DNA of 39,255 bases, taken from assembly GCA_016932075.1 (NCBI GenBank), contig JAFGDP010000039.1, forward strand, positions 1 through 39,255, in the 5' to 3' direction. Positions 8,365 through 17,017 of the stretch are shown here, piece after piece. Every line of letters begins with the position of its first letter. The first letter of the stretch is position 1. Source of the stretch: Chitinispirillaceae bacterium. Lineage in GTDB: Bacteria; Fibrobacterota; Chitinivibrionia; Chitinivibrionales; Chitinispirillaceae. A program made the position numbers and the translations under genes. The notes below the pieces were generated by a model. The model ran no database searches. It was not told the DNA's origin and worked only from the letters and a program-made list of their open reading frames with translations.

Positions 8365-8629
8365 GACCGGCATAGCGGTTCGTCTCAAGCCCCGTTCAAA
8401 AAGCGACTGGATCAGGGCCGGGACGGGGAATGCGCTCGAGGCGGGCGTGACCTCGCCGCCGGTGGATGACCGCGCGAATGAGCACCTGCTGCGGCTTGTG
8501 GCAAAGCGGCTCCGTGTGCCGAAACGGTCCGTGGTGATACTGAAAGGGTTTCACAGCAGGGACAAGGTGATTGCCGTGGAGGGGATGACGAGAGAAGAAG
8601 CAATGCGTAAGTTGACAGTTAAAAATTAA
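8357..8629 (+). CDS. DUF167/YggU family protein
   Basis: 90 residues from the ATG at 8357, overlapping the end of divIVA by 8 bp. The fold signature is seen in IAVRLKPRSKSD, the core SPPVDDRANEHLLRLVAKRLRVPKRSVVILKGFHSRDKVIAVEG and a short C-terminal helix. Members are small alpha/beta proteins usually next to yggT, as here; their function is not known. Confidence 0.9.
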   Translation: MGETGIAVRLKPRSKSDWIRAGTGNALEAGVTSPPVDDRANEHLLRLVAKRLRVPKRSVVILKGFHSRDKVIAVEGMTREEAMRKLTVKN

Positions 8630-8739
8630 GGGGTGGAAGTTCAAACGGCAGCGGTACCGTTTATCGTTTGCTGCAGAATCCCGGTTACTGACAACGGTCG
8701 ACTGGCAACTGATAACATTTATCGTTACAAGGAACAACG

Positions 8740-9561
8740 ATGCCTTCATTATTCGACAACATTCAGGAAGCAAAGGCGGTCATTGAGAAAAGAACCAGGC
8801 TGGCGCCGCAGGTCGGCATCATTCTGGGTACCGGACTCGGAAAGCTGGCTGATGCCATTCAAAAGGAGGCCGAAATCCCGTACGAGGAGATACCCCATTT
8901 TCCCCTGTCGACCGTTGAGCAGCACGCCGGCAGGCTCATACTGGGTACACTCTCCGGAAAACGGGTCATGGCCATGCAAGGCCGGTTCCATTTTTACGAG
9001 GGATACACCCTGCAGCAGATCGTGTTTCCGGTGCAGGTGATGAAGTTCATGCATATCAACACGCTGGTCGTGTCGAACGCCTGCGGCGGCCTCAATCCGC
9101 TCTGGCCGCCGGGCACCATCATGGCGATCACGGACCATATCAACCTTCTACCGGGCAATCCGCTCATCGGGGTAAACGACAACCGGGTCGGTCCGCGCTT
9201 TCCTGATATGTCCGAGCCTTACTCAAAGGCTCTTATTGAACTGGTTTCCAGGGTCGCGCTTGAGAGCGGCATCAGGATCGAGCGGGGCGTGTACGCGGCC
9301 ATGACCGGACCATCACTTGAGACGCGCGCCGAATACCGGATGCTGCGGCTTATCGGCGCCGACGCCATCGGCATGAGCACGGTGCCGGAGGTGATCGCCG
9401 CAAAGCATGCGGGCATCAGCGTGCTCGGTCTCTCGGTGGTGACCGATTCGTGCCTGCCTGACGCGCTTGAGCCGACCGACATCAAAAAGATCATTGCCAC
9501 GGCCGCACGGGCCGAAGGACCGCTTGTCACCCTTATTGAAAAAACGATTGCCTGTCTATGA
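8740..9561 (+). CDS. punA: Purine nucleoside phosphorylase (family II, trimeric type)
   Basis: 273 residues with AAGGAAC before ATG. It has the family motifs GIILGTGLGKLAD, GRFHFYEGY, LVVSNACGGLNP, the base-binding AAMTGPSLETRAEYRMLRLIGADAIGMSTVPE and VLGLSVVTDSC. It splits inosine and guanosine with phosphate into base and ribose-1-phosphate for purine salvage. The Glu and Asn-type base contacts place it in the guanosine/inosine-specific trimeric class rather than the hexameric DeoD class. Its stop overlaps the ileS start (ATGA), an unusual operon pairing. Confidence 0.93.
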   Translation: MPSLFDNIQEAKAVIEKRTRLAPQVGIILGTGLGKLADAIQKEAEIPYEEIPHFPLSTVEQHAGRLILGTLSGKRVMAMQGRFHFYEGYTLQQIVFPVQVMKFMHINTLVVSNACGGLNPLWPPGTIMAITDHINLLPGNPLIGVNDNRVGPRFPDMSEPYSKALIELVSRVALESGIRIERGVYAAMTGPSLETRAEYRMLRLIGADAIGMSTVPEVIAAKHAGISVLGLSVVTDSCLPDALEPTDIKKIIATAARAEGPLVTLIEKTIACL

Positions 9562-12500
9562 AAACGTCACCGTTCGCTCCTGCAACAAGTTCGATCAATT
9601 TCCCGGCCATTGAAGAAGAGGTTCTTACCTTCTGGAAAAAGACCGGCGCGTTCGCGGCAAGCCTTGACAGCACAGCCGACTGCGGCGCGTTCGTGTTTTA
9701 CGACGGCCCGCCGTTTGCCACCGGCCTGCCGCATTACGGCCACCTGCTCGCCGGCACGCTCAAGGATATTATTCCACGGTACTGGACCATGCGCGGTAGG
9801 TACGTGGCGCGGCGCTTCGGATGGGACTGCCACGGACTTCCGGTCGAAAACGAGATGGAAAAGGAGTGGAAGGTTTCGGGCAGGCAGCAGATCGAGAAGG
9901 TCGGCGTGCATCTGTTCAACGAGGCGTGCAGGTCCATCGTGCTGCGCTATACCGGCCAGTGGGAGACGATCGTGGACCGCATGGGCCGCTGGGTGGATTT
10001 TGCCGACCAGTACCGTACCATGGACCCGCCGTATATGGAGAGCATCTGGTGGGTATTCAAGCGGATCTGGGAAAAGGAGATGATTTATCGCGGATTCCGC
10101 GTGCAGCCCTACTGCCCCCGGTGCGCCACCCCGCTCTCCAATTTCGAGATGAACGAGGGATACCGGGAGGTGTCCGGCCCGTCGATTACGGTGTCGTTTC
10201 CCGTCGCCGGCGACGAGAAGACGCAGTTCATCGTATGGACCACCACGCCGTGGACGCTTCCTTCGAACGTGGCGCTCGTGGTCGGTCCGGACATCCGTTA
10301 TGTCAAGGTGCGAGACGGCGGCGACGTATACATTCTGGCAAAGGACCGTCTGTATGCCTATTACAAGGACCTTGCCGGCGTCGAGATCATCGAGGAGGTC
10401 CCGGGCAGCGAGCTTGCCGGCGTGCGGTACGTGCCGCCGTTCGATTACTTTGCCGGCCGCTGCGACTCGTTTTTCAGGGTCGCTACGGCGCCGTTTGTCT
10501 CCACCGAGGACGGCAGCGGGATCGTGCACATCGCACCGGCATTCGGCGAGGACGATTTCCAGGTCGGCGTGGAGCACCGTTTCCCCATGATATGCCCGGT
10601 CGACGACGAGGGACGGTTTACAGACGAGGTACGCGACTGGAAGGGCATGCTCGTCTTCGACGCGGACCCGCTCATTATAAAGGAGCTCAAGGCGCGCGGC
10701 CGTCTCATTCACCGCGGAACCATTGCGCACCGGTACCCGCACTGTTACCGGTGCGATACGCCGCTTATCTACAAGGCGATCACGACCTGGTTCATGAGCA
10801 TAGAACCACTCAAGGCGACCATGCTGGAGAGCAACAAGCGCATCCACTGGGTGCCTGCGCACCTCCAGGAAGGGCGGTTCGGCAAGGGCATCGAGAGCGC
10901 GCCTGACTGGAACATTTCGCGCAGCCGCTACTGGGGAACCCCGATCCCGCTGTGGCTCTGTGAATGCGGGCATGTCGAATGCGTCGGCAGTCTCGAAGAG
11001 CTACACACGCTTGCCGGACACGGAAACCGCGACAGAGGCCGGAAATGCCACGCCGACGCAGCGCGTGCCGTTGAACAGGCGCTCAAAAACGGGGCGCGCG
11101 ACCGGTGCCGGGAGAACGGTATCGCCATGGAATGGGCGGACCGGTTTGAACGAGCGGAAATCAGTCCTGTGGATCTGCACCTTCACGTGATCGACCGTCT
11201 TTCAATCACCTGTCCGAAATGCGGCGGCATCATGAAACGAACACCCGAGGTTCTTGACTGCTGGTTCGAGTCCGGTTCCATGCCCTACGCACAGACGCAC
11301 TATCCGTTCGAAGAGCGCGAGCGGTTCGAAAAAAATTTTCCGGCCGATTTTATCGCCGAAGGCCTTGACCAAACGCGCGGATGGTTCTATACCCTGACCG
11401 TGCTCTCTGCGGCGCTCTTTAAAAAGGAGGCGTTCAGGAATGTCATTGTCAACGGCATCATTCTTTCGGAGGACGGCAAGAAGCTTTCCAAGCGGCTAAG
11501 GAATTATACGCCGCCCGAGGAGGTCCTGAAAAAACTGGGCGCCGACGCGCTGCGCCTGTTTCTCATCAATTCGCCAGCGGTCAAGGCCGAGGATCTGCGC
11601 TTCTCGGAAAAGGGGGTGACCGAGATGTCGCGCGCGATCCTGCTGCCACTGTGGAACGCTTATGTGTTTTTCGTGACTTATGCGAATGTCGACGGATGGC
11701 ATCCACAGACGCTCGAGCCGCCGCGCGGAGGAACCGAGCTCGACTTGTGGATCGTGTCGCTGCTTAACGATACCATCTCGTCGGTGAACCGGGAGATGGA
11801 GGAGTACAACCTGTACAAGGTGGTGCCGCTCCTCACCGATTTTATCGACAACCTGACCAACTGGTATATCCGCAGGAGCCGGCGCCGCTTCTGGAAAAGC
11901 GAAAATGACGCGGACAAGGAGGTGGCGTACCGGACGCTGTATTACGTGCTGGTGGAGTTTGTCAAGGTTCTGGCGCCTTTTCTCCCGTTTCTCTCGGAAG
12001 CGATCTACCAGACCCTTGCCGCGGGCCGGTTTAAGGACGCGCCGCAGAGCGTGCACCTGGCACCCTACCCGCAGGCGAAACAAAAGCTGATCATGGAGGA
12101 TCTCGAACTGTCGATGCGTCTCGTACGGGAGGCCGTGGTCATGGGCAGGGCGCTGCGCAGCAGGTTTAAAATCAAGATCCGGCAGCCGTTGGCCGAATGC
12201 ACGATCATCATCCGCGACCCGTCACGGCTCTGCCTGGTCAGGCAGATGGAGGCGCTGGTCAGAGAGGAGCTCAACGTCAAGAAATTGACGTTCGACACGA
12301 ACGAAGAGCACGTGGTTGCGATCTCCGCAAAGGCGAATTTCAAAAAACTCGGCAAGCTGCTCGGTCCAAGGATGAAAGAGGTCGCCGCAGGTATCGAGCG
12401 TTTTACCCCAAGTGAGATCCATGCGCTCGAGGCGGGAGGACGCGTTACCGTGGCCGGCCATGAGACGACCATCGACGATATTGAAATACGGCGCACCAGG

Positions 12501-12839
12501 CATGATGGCGTGGAGGTGGAGACCGGCAGTATCATGACCGTTGCGCTTGATACCGCCCTGTCGCCTGCGCTCATCAGCGAGGGAGTGGCCAGGGAGTTCA
12601 TCAACCGGGTGCAGAACCTGCGCAAGGAGGCGGGCCTCAACGTTGCGGACCGGATCCGTATCGTTTGCAATACCACCGACAACGAATTGAAGGAGGCATG
12701 TACGTCGTTTTCCGCATACATTCAAGCAGAAACACTCGCCCGCGACATCGCGTTTGCCGATGCGACCACGGCGCCCATCGCACAGGAGGTTGAGATCGAG
12801 GGAGTCAGGGCGATCGTCGGGATCGAACGCGCGCCGTGA
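9558..12839 (+). CDS. ileS: Isoleucyl-tRNA synthetase, eukaryotic/archaeal-like type
   Basis: 1093 residues. The class I Rossmann core has the HIGH-type motif HYGH at 59-62 (inside GPPFATGLPHYGHLLAGTLKD) and the KMSKS-type loop KKLSK at 641-645. Other signatures are GWDCHGLPVE, FIVWTTTPWTLPSN for the CP1 editing domain, SRSRYWGTPIP and FIAEGLDQTRGWFYTL. The anticodon-binding helical region and a long C-terminal extension follow (about 690-1093). Length and sequence style match the longer type 2 IleRS seen in archaea, eukaryotes and some bacteria, often tolerant to mupirocin. It starts within the nucleoside phosphorylase stop codon. Confidence 0.95.
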   Translation: MKTSPFAPATSSINFPAIEEEVLTFWKKTGAFAASLDSTADCGAFVFYDGPPFATGLPHYGHLLAGTLKDIIPRYWTMRGRYVARRFGWDCHGLPVENEMEKEWKVSGRQQIEKVGVHLFNEACRSIVLRYTGQWETIVDRMGRWVDFADQYRTMDPPYMESIWWVFKRIWEKEMIYRGFRVQPYCPRCATPLSNFEMNEGYREVSGPSITVSFPVAGDEKTQFIVWTTTPWTLPSNVALVVGPDIRYVKVRDGGDVYILAKDRLYAYYKDLAGVEIIEEVPGSELAGVRYVPPFDYFAGRCDSFFRVATAPFVSTEDGSGIVHIAPAFGEDDFQVGVEHRFPMICPVDDEGRFTDEVRDWKGMLVFDADPLIIKELKARGRLIHRGTIAHRYPHCYRCDTPLIYKAITTWFMSIEPLKATMLESNKRIHWVPAHLQEGRFGKGIESAPDWNISRSRYWGTPIPLWLCECGHVECVGSLEELHTLAGHGNRDRGRKCHADAARAVEQALKNGARDRCRENGIAMEWADRFERAEISPVDLHLHVIDRLSITCPKCGGIMKRTPEVLDCWFESGSMPYAQTHYPFEERERFEKNFPADFIAEGLDQTRGWFYTLTVLSAALFKKEAFRNVIVNGIILSEDGKKLSKRLRNYTPPEEVLKKLGADALRLFLINSPAVKAEDLRFSEKGVTEMSRAILLPLWNAYVFFVTYANVDGWHPQTLEPPRGGTELDLWIVSLLNDTISSVNREMEEYNLYKVVPLLTDFIDNLTNWYIRRSRRRFWKSENDADKEVAYRTLYYVLVEFVKVLAPFLPFLSEAIYQTLAAGRFKDAPQSVHLAPYPQAKQKLIMEDLELSMRLVREAVVMGRALRSRFKIKIRQPLAECTIIIRDPSRLCLVRQMEALVREELNVKKLTFDTNEEHVVAISAKANFKKLGKLLGPRMKEVAAGIERFTPSEIHALEAGGRVTVAGHETTIDDIEIRRTRHDGVEVETGSIMTVALDTALSPALISEGVAREFINRVQNLRKEAGLNVADRIRIVCNTTDNELKEACTSFSAYIQAETLARDIAFADATTAPIAQEVEIEGVRAIVGIERAP

Positions 12840-12861
12840 CGCCGATGCGCACCAGGTGGTC

Positions 12862-13764
12862 ATGTTCACCGTAAAGACAATAAAAAATTCGCTTCTCTAT
12901 TGTGCCGCGTGGCTGTTCTTCGGGGGTGCGCTTCTGCTTCCGCGTGCTTGCGGCCTCCGTCTGTTCGGCGCGATCGGCAGGGTTGCGTTCCTTTTTCCAA
13001 ACCGGGAAAAGCAACGGACGCTCGACCATCTCAGCCTGATCTACGGGGACCGGTGGGACCGCAGGAAGATCAGACGCGTTGCATGGAACGTATATGCGAT
13101 GCTGGGAAAGAACATGTTCGATGCGGTATACCTGTCGCGCGCATCACGGCAGCGGTTTAACGCTCTTGTCAAGCACGACGACCTGGGCCGCTTCAGGGAA
13201 GCATATAGACGTGGCAAGGGCGTTATCGTGATCACGGCGCATATCGGCTGTTTCGAGATGCTGCTCCATTTTTTCGCACGGAACGGATTCCGGAGTTTTG
13301 CCGTGGGAAGGCGCATGTTCGATCCGCGGATCGAGGGCCTTGTCAGAAGAGTCCGCAGCGGTGAGGACATCGAGTACATGGGACGGGACGAGGGCCCGGT
13401 CAAGGTGGTGCGACGCCTCAAAGAAGGAAAGGCGTTCGGCGTGCTCATTGATCAGGACATCCGGGTGGAGAGCGTGTTTGCCGGCTTTCTGGGAAGGCCG
13501 GCCCACACGCCGTGCGGCCCCTTGAAAATTGCCATGAAGCTGAACATTCCTGTGGTGGTTGCGACCACGGCACGTCAGCCGGACAACACTCATTATGTTT
13601 TTTTAAGCAAACCGCTCCCGCTTGCGAATACCGGTGATTTTAACAAGGATCTTGTGGCAAATGTGCAGACGGCAAATGATCTGATCGGTGAAACCATAAA
13701 ACGTTTTCCCGAGCAATGGGTATGGATGCACCGGCGCTGGAAACGGCAGCCGAAGGTGTCATAG
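12862..13764 (+). CDS. LpxL/HtrB-type lysophospholipid acyltransferase
   Basis: About 300 residues from the ATG at 12862 (23 bp after ileS), with AGGTGG upstream. The N-terminal hydrophobic helix (residues 9-30) anchors it in the inner membrane. The catalytic HX4E motif is H127-E132 in VIVITAHIGCFEML; the downstream stretch GVLIDQDIRVESVFAGFLGRPAHTPCGPLKIAMK and the ending EQWVWMHRRWKRQP are family signatures. It should add a secondary acyl chain to lipid A or a related lipid from acyl-ACP, pointing to a lipopolysaccharide-type outer membrane. A terminator follows directly. Confidence 0.9.
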   Translation: MFTVKTIKNSLLYCAAWLFFGGALLLPRACGLRLFGAIGRVAFLFPNREKQRTLDHLSLIYGDRWDRRKIRRVAWNVYAMLGKNMFDAVYLSRASRQRFNALVKHDDLGRFREAYRRGKGVIVITAHIGCFEMLLHFFARNGFRSFAVGRRMFDPRIEGLVRRVRSGEDIEYMGRDEGPVKVVRRLKEGKAFGVLIDQDIRVESVFAGFLGRPAHTPCGPLKIAMKLNIPVVVATTARQPDNTHYVFLSKPLPLANTGDFNKDLVANVQTANDLIGETIKRFPEQWVWMHRRWKRQPKVS

Positions 13765-13766
13765 CA

Positions 13767-13806
13767 AACCATCCGGTGATACCCGACCGGTGTGGTTCTT
13801 TTTTTA
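13767..13806 (+). terminator. Intrinsic terminator after the acyltransferase gene
   Basis: The stem AACCA-CCGGT pairs with ACCGG-TGGTT, with a small internal loop and an eight-base loop. It is followed by C and a run of seven T (13799-13805). It starts two bases after the stop codon and closes the ileS-acyltransferase transcript. Confidence 0.75.
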
Positions 13807-13966
13807 TCGTCGATCGTGTTCCAGAAACAGGCAGATTCAATACAAGCGGAAAAACAATATGCCGCGGGTTTCACCGGTGGCACATTATTTAGCGCTCCTG
13901 CCGTTATGTATTTTCGTGCTTTGGACATTATGCGATTATCCACACCATTGCAGGAGCATTTCGCTG

Positions 13967-15607
13967 ATGCCGATTCATAAGCGTCCTTTAAGCGAAGAGC
14001 CTCCGCGCTGTATCCAGGAGGTGGTCGGGGAGCTCGGGCTGGACAGCGACGCTATTTATCCCATTGGCCGCTATATTGCCAAGGTACCGCTGAGCGAGCT
14101 GGAATCCCGGAAAAACGTGCGTGATGGAAAACTGATACTGGTATCAGCCATGTCGCCGACACCCCAGGGTGAAGGTAAGACCACCATCACCATTGGCCTT
14201 GCAGATGGTCTGCGCTATCTTGATAAGCGGTCGTGTATCTGCTTGCGGGAGCCTTCGCTTGGTCCCTATTTCGGCATCAAAGGCGGCGGCACCGGCGCAG
14301 GCAGGTCGCAGGTCTGCCCGTCCGAGGATATCAACCTCCATTTCGTGGGTGACATGTACTCGGTCGAAAAGGCGAACAACCTGCTGGCTGCAATGCTCGA
14401 TAACCATCTGCAGCATGGCAACGCGCTCCAGATCGACCCGCGCCGGATCGTGCTGCGCAGGGTCATTGATCTCAATGACCGGGCTCTCAGAGAGATCTTC
14501 ATTGGTCTTGGCGGAGTCAAGCACGGAATTCCGCGCAAGGACGGATTCACCATAACGCCGGCGTCCGAGGTCATGGCCATCCTCTGCCTTGCTTCTGATT
14601 ATCACGATCTGGGCCGGAGGCTGGGTGACATGGTGATTGCGTATACCCTCAAGGGGGATCCGGTTCGCGCGCGCGATATCGAGGCTGTGGGTGCCATGCA
14701 GGTGCTCCTGCGCGATGCGATCAATCCGAACATTGTCCAGTCGCTCGAAGGCACGCCGGCGTTCGTCCACGCGGGCCCCTTTGCAAATATTGCCCAGGGA
14801 ACCAATACCGTCCTTGCCACGCGCATGGCACTCAAGCTTTCGGACTATGTGGTTACCGAGGCGGGATTCGGTACTGACCTTGGCGCAGAGAAATTTTTCC
14901 ATATCAAGTGCCGCAGCGCGGGCTTGAGTCCGTCGGCTGCAGTAATTGTTGCTACGGTCAGGGCAATCAAGTACCATGGCGGAATGACGGCTGCCGGAGG
15001 CCTCGGCAATCTGGCAAAGCATATCGAAAATATCCGGCGGTTTTCTCTGGAACCAGTGGTCGCGATCAACCGTTTTGAGGGAGATACCCGGCGTGAACTG
15101 AACGCGGTACTGCGGTTCTGCGAAAAGCAGCGGGTACGAGCCGCACTGGCAGAAAATTTCCGCGAGGGCGGACAGGGCGCGGCCGGTCTTGCCCAAGCCG
15201 TCCTTGAAACCATTGAAAAAAACAGGAGGAAAAAGCTCTCGTACCTCTATCCCTTGTCCGCCTCCATTGAGAAGAAGGTACACCTCATAGCCACAAAGCT
15301 CTACGGCGCACAAGGCGTGGATTTTGACGTCCAGGCACGGGCCGAACTTGCGCTCATCGAAAAGAATGGATACGGACATCTTCCGGTATGTATTGCCAAA
15401 ACGCCGCTTTCTCTTTCGGATAATCCAAAACGTCCGGGCCGTCCTTCCAATTTCCGCATTACCGTTAACGAGCTGCGTCTTTCAGCAGGAGCCGGGTTTG
15501 TCGTGGCTATTTGCGGCAATATCGTGACCATGCCCGGGTTGCCGCGCGTGCCGGCTGCGGCGCGGATTAAAATACTACCCGACGGCCGGGCCACCGGATT
15601 GAGCTGA
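13967..15607 (+). CDS. fhs: Formate-tetrahydrofolate ligase
   Basis: 546 residues from the ATG at 13967, which has CAGGAG upstream; the frame is open back to 13790, but the extra residues are unlike the family. The P-loop-like TPQGEGKTT is at 65-73. Other signatures are LREPSLGPYFGIKGGGTGAG, DMYSVEKANNLLAAMLDNHL, GTPAFVHAGPFANIAQGTN, EAGFGTDLGAEKFF and the ending TMPGLPRVPAA. It makes 10-formyl-THF from formate, ATP and THF, for purine synthesis and initiator-tRNA formylation or for acetogenic-type C1 flow. The 10-formyl-THF can feed the AICAR transformylase at 23672. It seems to be transcribed alone, after the preceding terminator. Confidence 0.96.
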   Translation: MPIHKRPLSEEPPRCIQEVVGELGLDSDAIYPIGRYIAKVPLSELESRKNVRDGKLILVSAMSPTPQGEGKTTITIGLADGLRYLDKRSCICLREPSLGPYFGIKGGGTGAGRSQVCPSEDINLHFVGDMYSVEKANNLLAAMLDNHLQHGNALQIDPRRIVLRRVIDLNDRALREIFIGLGGVKHGIPRKDGFTITPASEVMAILCLASDYHDLGRRLGDMVIAYTLKGDPVRARDIEAVGAMQVLLRDAINPNIVQSLEGTPAFVHAGPFANIAQGTNTVLATRMALKLSDYVVTEAGFGTDLGAEKFFHIKCRSAGLSPSAAVIVATVRAIKYHGGMTAAGGLGNLAKHIENIRRFSLEPVVAINRFEGDTRRELNAVLRFCEKQRVRAALAENFREGGQGAAGLAQAVLETIEKNRRKKLSYLYPLSASIEKKVHLIATKLYGAQGVDFDVQARAELALIEKNGYGHLPVCIAKTPLSLSDNPKRPGRPSNFRITVNELRLSAGAGFVVAICGNIVTMPGLPRVPAAARIKILPDGRATGLS

Positions 15608-16110
15608 GCGGCGACCCGCACCGGCCAGGCGCCCTGTGACAAACAGGATGTGCGTGGCATGGAGGCCACAGCTTCCGGCAGAAGGGCATATTTTACTTGA
15701 CTTGCATTCAGTCGTTTCGTTTTTTATTATGTCATGACAGAGAAGAATTGCGGAGGATGCATCAAGGACATCCATCGGTGCCGGACGGATGGGGCTTATA
15801 AAAAGGACGAAAGCGCATCCGTGATGAAAAGGATAACGGGCACCTCAACAATTGTCAGTGGCACTAGAACAGGCTGTACCATTTCATTCCTGCTTTCCCT
15901 GGCGGCAAGGCGCGAAGCGTGCGATGATGCTCACCGCCATGGCTGCGGCCATGATGAGGGGGTGGGGCTCGTGCGGCGCACCGGCAGCTCTTTTTCTCGG
16001 ATCAGCAAGATCGTTTTTTTTGCTGCATACGCCTCGCTCGGACTCGGGCAAACACCCGAAGAAAGGAGCCCTGCTGCGAAACGCGTGTCGCGAAGCAACT
16101 CCGGAGAAAG
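15608..16110. other. About 500 bp with no supported gene
   Basis: Short open frames on both strands are rich in Arg, Ser and Cys and show no family motif, so I read this as noncoding. Small hairpins are visible (CCTGT/ACAGG near 15632-15648, TGGC/GGCCA near 15656). A run of T at 15721-15727 follows no strong stem, so no terminator is called after fhs. It may hold the promoter of the response regulator gene. Confidence 0.5.
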
Positions 16111-16884
16111 ATGCGGCGAACAATGAAGGGGTCCGTTGCCACGCTTGCCACACCAGCCGCACTTTTTCAAAAGGCCTTTCGTGTTCTTCATGTTGATGAT
16201 GAAGAAACCGTACTGTCCTTGGTCCGCGTGCTGTTTGAGGGGCTGCCGCTGTTTGATTTGCACACCAGCCATACCGCAATGGAGGCGGAACGCAAGCTTT
16301 CCTTCCTGTCATATCATATGTGTTTCTGTGACCTTGGAATTTTTGATTCGTCCGGTGATCAGTATTACCTCGTCAAAAAGTTCGGCGCCAGCCTGCCGAT
16401 ATTCATTTTAAGCGGCCGCGCTTCCATGGAAGAGAGCGCCCATGGCATGTCCGCCGGTGCGGCATGGGTATATGATAAACCGGCAACGCTGGACCGGGAT
16501 TTCTTTTCAGCCATTCTGAACCGATTTCTGCCCCAGGCGCTTTTCCTGTATGGAACGAGCGCCCTGCGCCATACCCGTTATCATGAGGTCATGGATGCCC
16601 TTTTTTCCCATAAACCGCTGTCCGTGGAAGAATGGGCGCGTATCGTTAATGTCAACGAGCGATATCTTAGGAAAATTTGCATGTGCTGTCCGCTCCCGCT
16701 TCATCATATCGTTCATACCTTTCATTTGATTGACGCCGCGCTTCAGAGTTGCGCGTCAGGAGCAGCGACGGCGCTCGGCAATGAAAACAGCCGCCGGTCG
16801 TCGCACAATAAAAAGCTGATGGAATTTTACTATTTGAACAGAAACGCCATTGATTCTTTCCTGAGAATCCGCGAGTCTACATGA
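16111..16884 (+). CDS. Orphan response regulator with divergent helical C-terminal domain
   Basis: 257 residues from the ATG at 16111, with GGAGAAAG just upstream; the ATG at 16123 is an alternative. Residues 22-130 are a receiver domain with all key positions: D29 and D30 in LHVDDEE, phosphoacceptor D74 in CFCDLGIFD, S101 in FILSGR and K123 in VYDKP. Residues about 150-215 contain PLSVEEWARIVNVNERYLRK, which resembles one helix-turn-helix of an AraC-type DNA-binding domain; the rest of that domain is weak. A Cys-rich stretch (ICMCC) follows. No histidine kinase gene is adjacent. It is probably a phosphorylation-controlled regulator, but a DNA-binding output is only inferred. Confidence 0.7.
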   Translation: MRRTMKGSVATLATPAALFQKAFRVLHVDDEETVLSLVRVLFEGLPLFDLHTSHTAMEAERKLSFLSYHMCFCDLGIFDSSGDQYYLVKKFGASLPIFILSGRASMEESAHGMSAGAAWVYDKPATLDRDFFSAILNRFLPQALFLYGTSALRHTRYHEVMDALFSHKPLSVEEWARIVNVNERYLRKICMCCPLPLHHIVHTFHLIDAALQSCASGAATALGNENSRRSSHNKKLMEFYYLNRNAIDSFLRIREST

Positions 16885-16896
16885 CCTGGCGCCAGG
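16885..16896. repeat. 12-bp perfect palindrome abutting the response regulator stop codon
   Basis: CCTGGCGCCAGG is self-complementary and begins at the base after the stop codon. A second hairpin, CCGGAA/TTCCGG with a four-base loop, lies at 16928-16943. With the terminator-like stem at 16963-16989 they form three hairpins in about 105 bp. The palindrome could be an operator or part of a 3' RNA structure. Confidence 0.55.
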
Positions 16897-16962
16897 AGGC
16901 AGGCATGTCGACAAGCAACAGCGCTCCCCGGAAAAGGTTCCGGACCGTTCTTGAAAAAATGA

Positions 16963-16989
16963 AAAATCGGCCATACATGGGCCGGTTTT
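16963..16989 (+). terminator. Terminator-like hairpin after the response regulator gene
   Basis: AAAATCGGCC at 16963-16972 pairs with GGCCGGTTTT at 16980-16989, ten pairs with one G-U wobble and a seven-base loop. The T-run lies within the 3' arm. The A-rich 5' arm means it could also work in the other direction. Confidence 0.55.
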
Positions 16990-17005
16990 CCCCTGCCAAA
17001 TAGAC

Positions 17006-17011
17006 TATACT
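17006..17011 (+). promoter_or_regulatory. Candidate -10 box (TATACT) before the putative RNA gene
   Basis: TATACT is one base from the sigma-70 consensus and lies in an AT-rich context (AGACTATACTATTA). No good -35 hexamer is visible at 17-bp spacing; that position falls in the preceding terminator-like hairpin (CGGTTT). If used, transcription would start near 17018. Confidence 0.4.
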
Positions 17012-17017
17012 ATTACC

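Noticed and set aside
9567..10973. 468-codon minus-strand frame inside ileS
   Set aside because: It lies entirely antisense to the well supported ileS, and its Arg/His/Val-rich composition is typical of antisense frames of GC-rich genes.
13807..13966. Possible THF or other riboswitch upstream of fhs
   Set aside because: I could not match the conserved core of a known riboswitch class, and no clear stem next to the ribosome binding site is visible.
14144..15379. 411-codon minus-strand frame inside fhs
   Set aside because: The sense strand is a full-length formate-tetrahydrofolate ligase; the antisense frame has no domain.
15734..16126. 130-codon plus-strand frame between fhs and the response regulator
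   Set aside because: The composition is Arg/Ser/Cys-rich with no family motif or plausible ribosome binding site, and it overlaps the better supported regulator gene.
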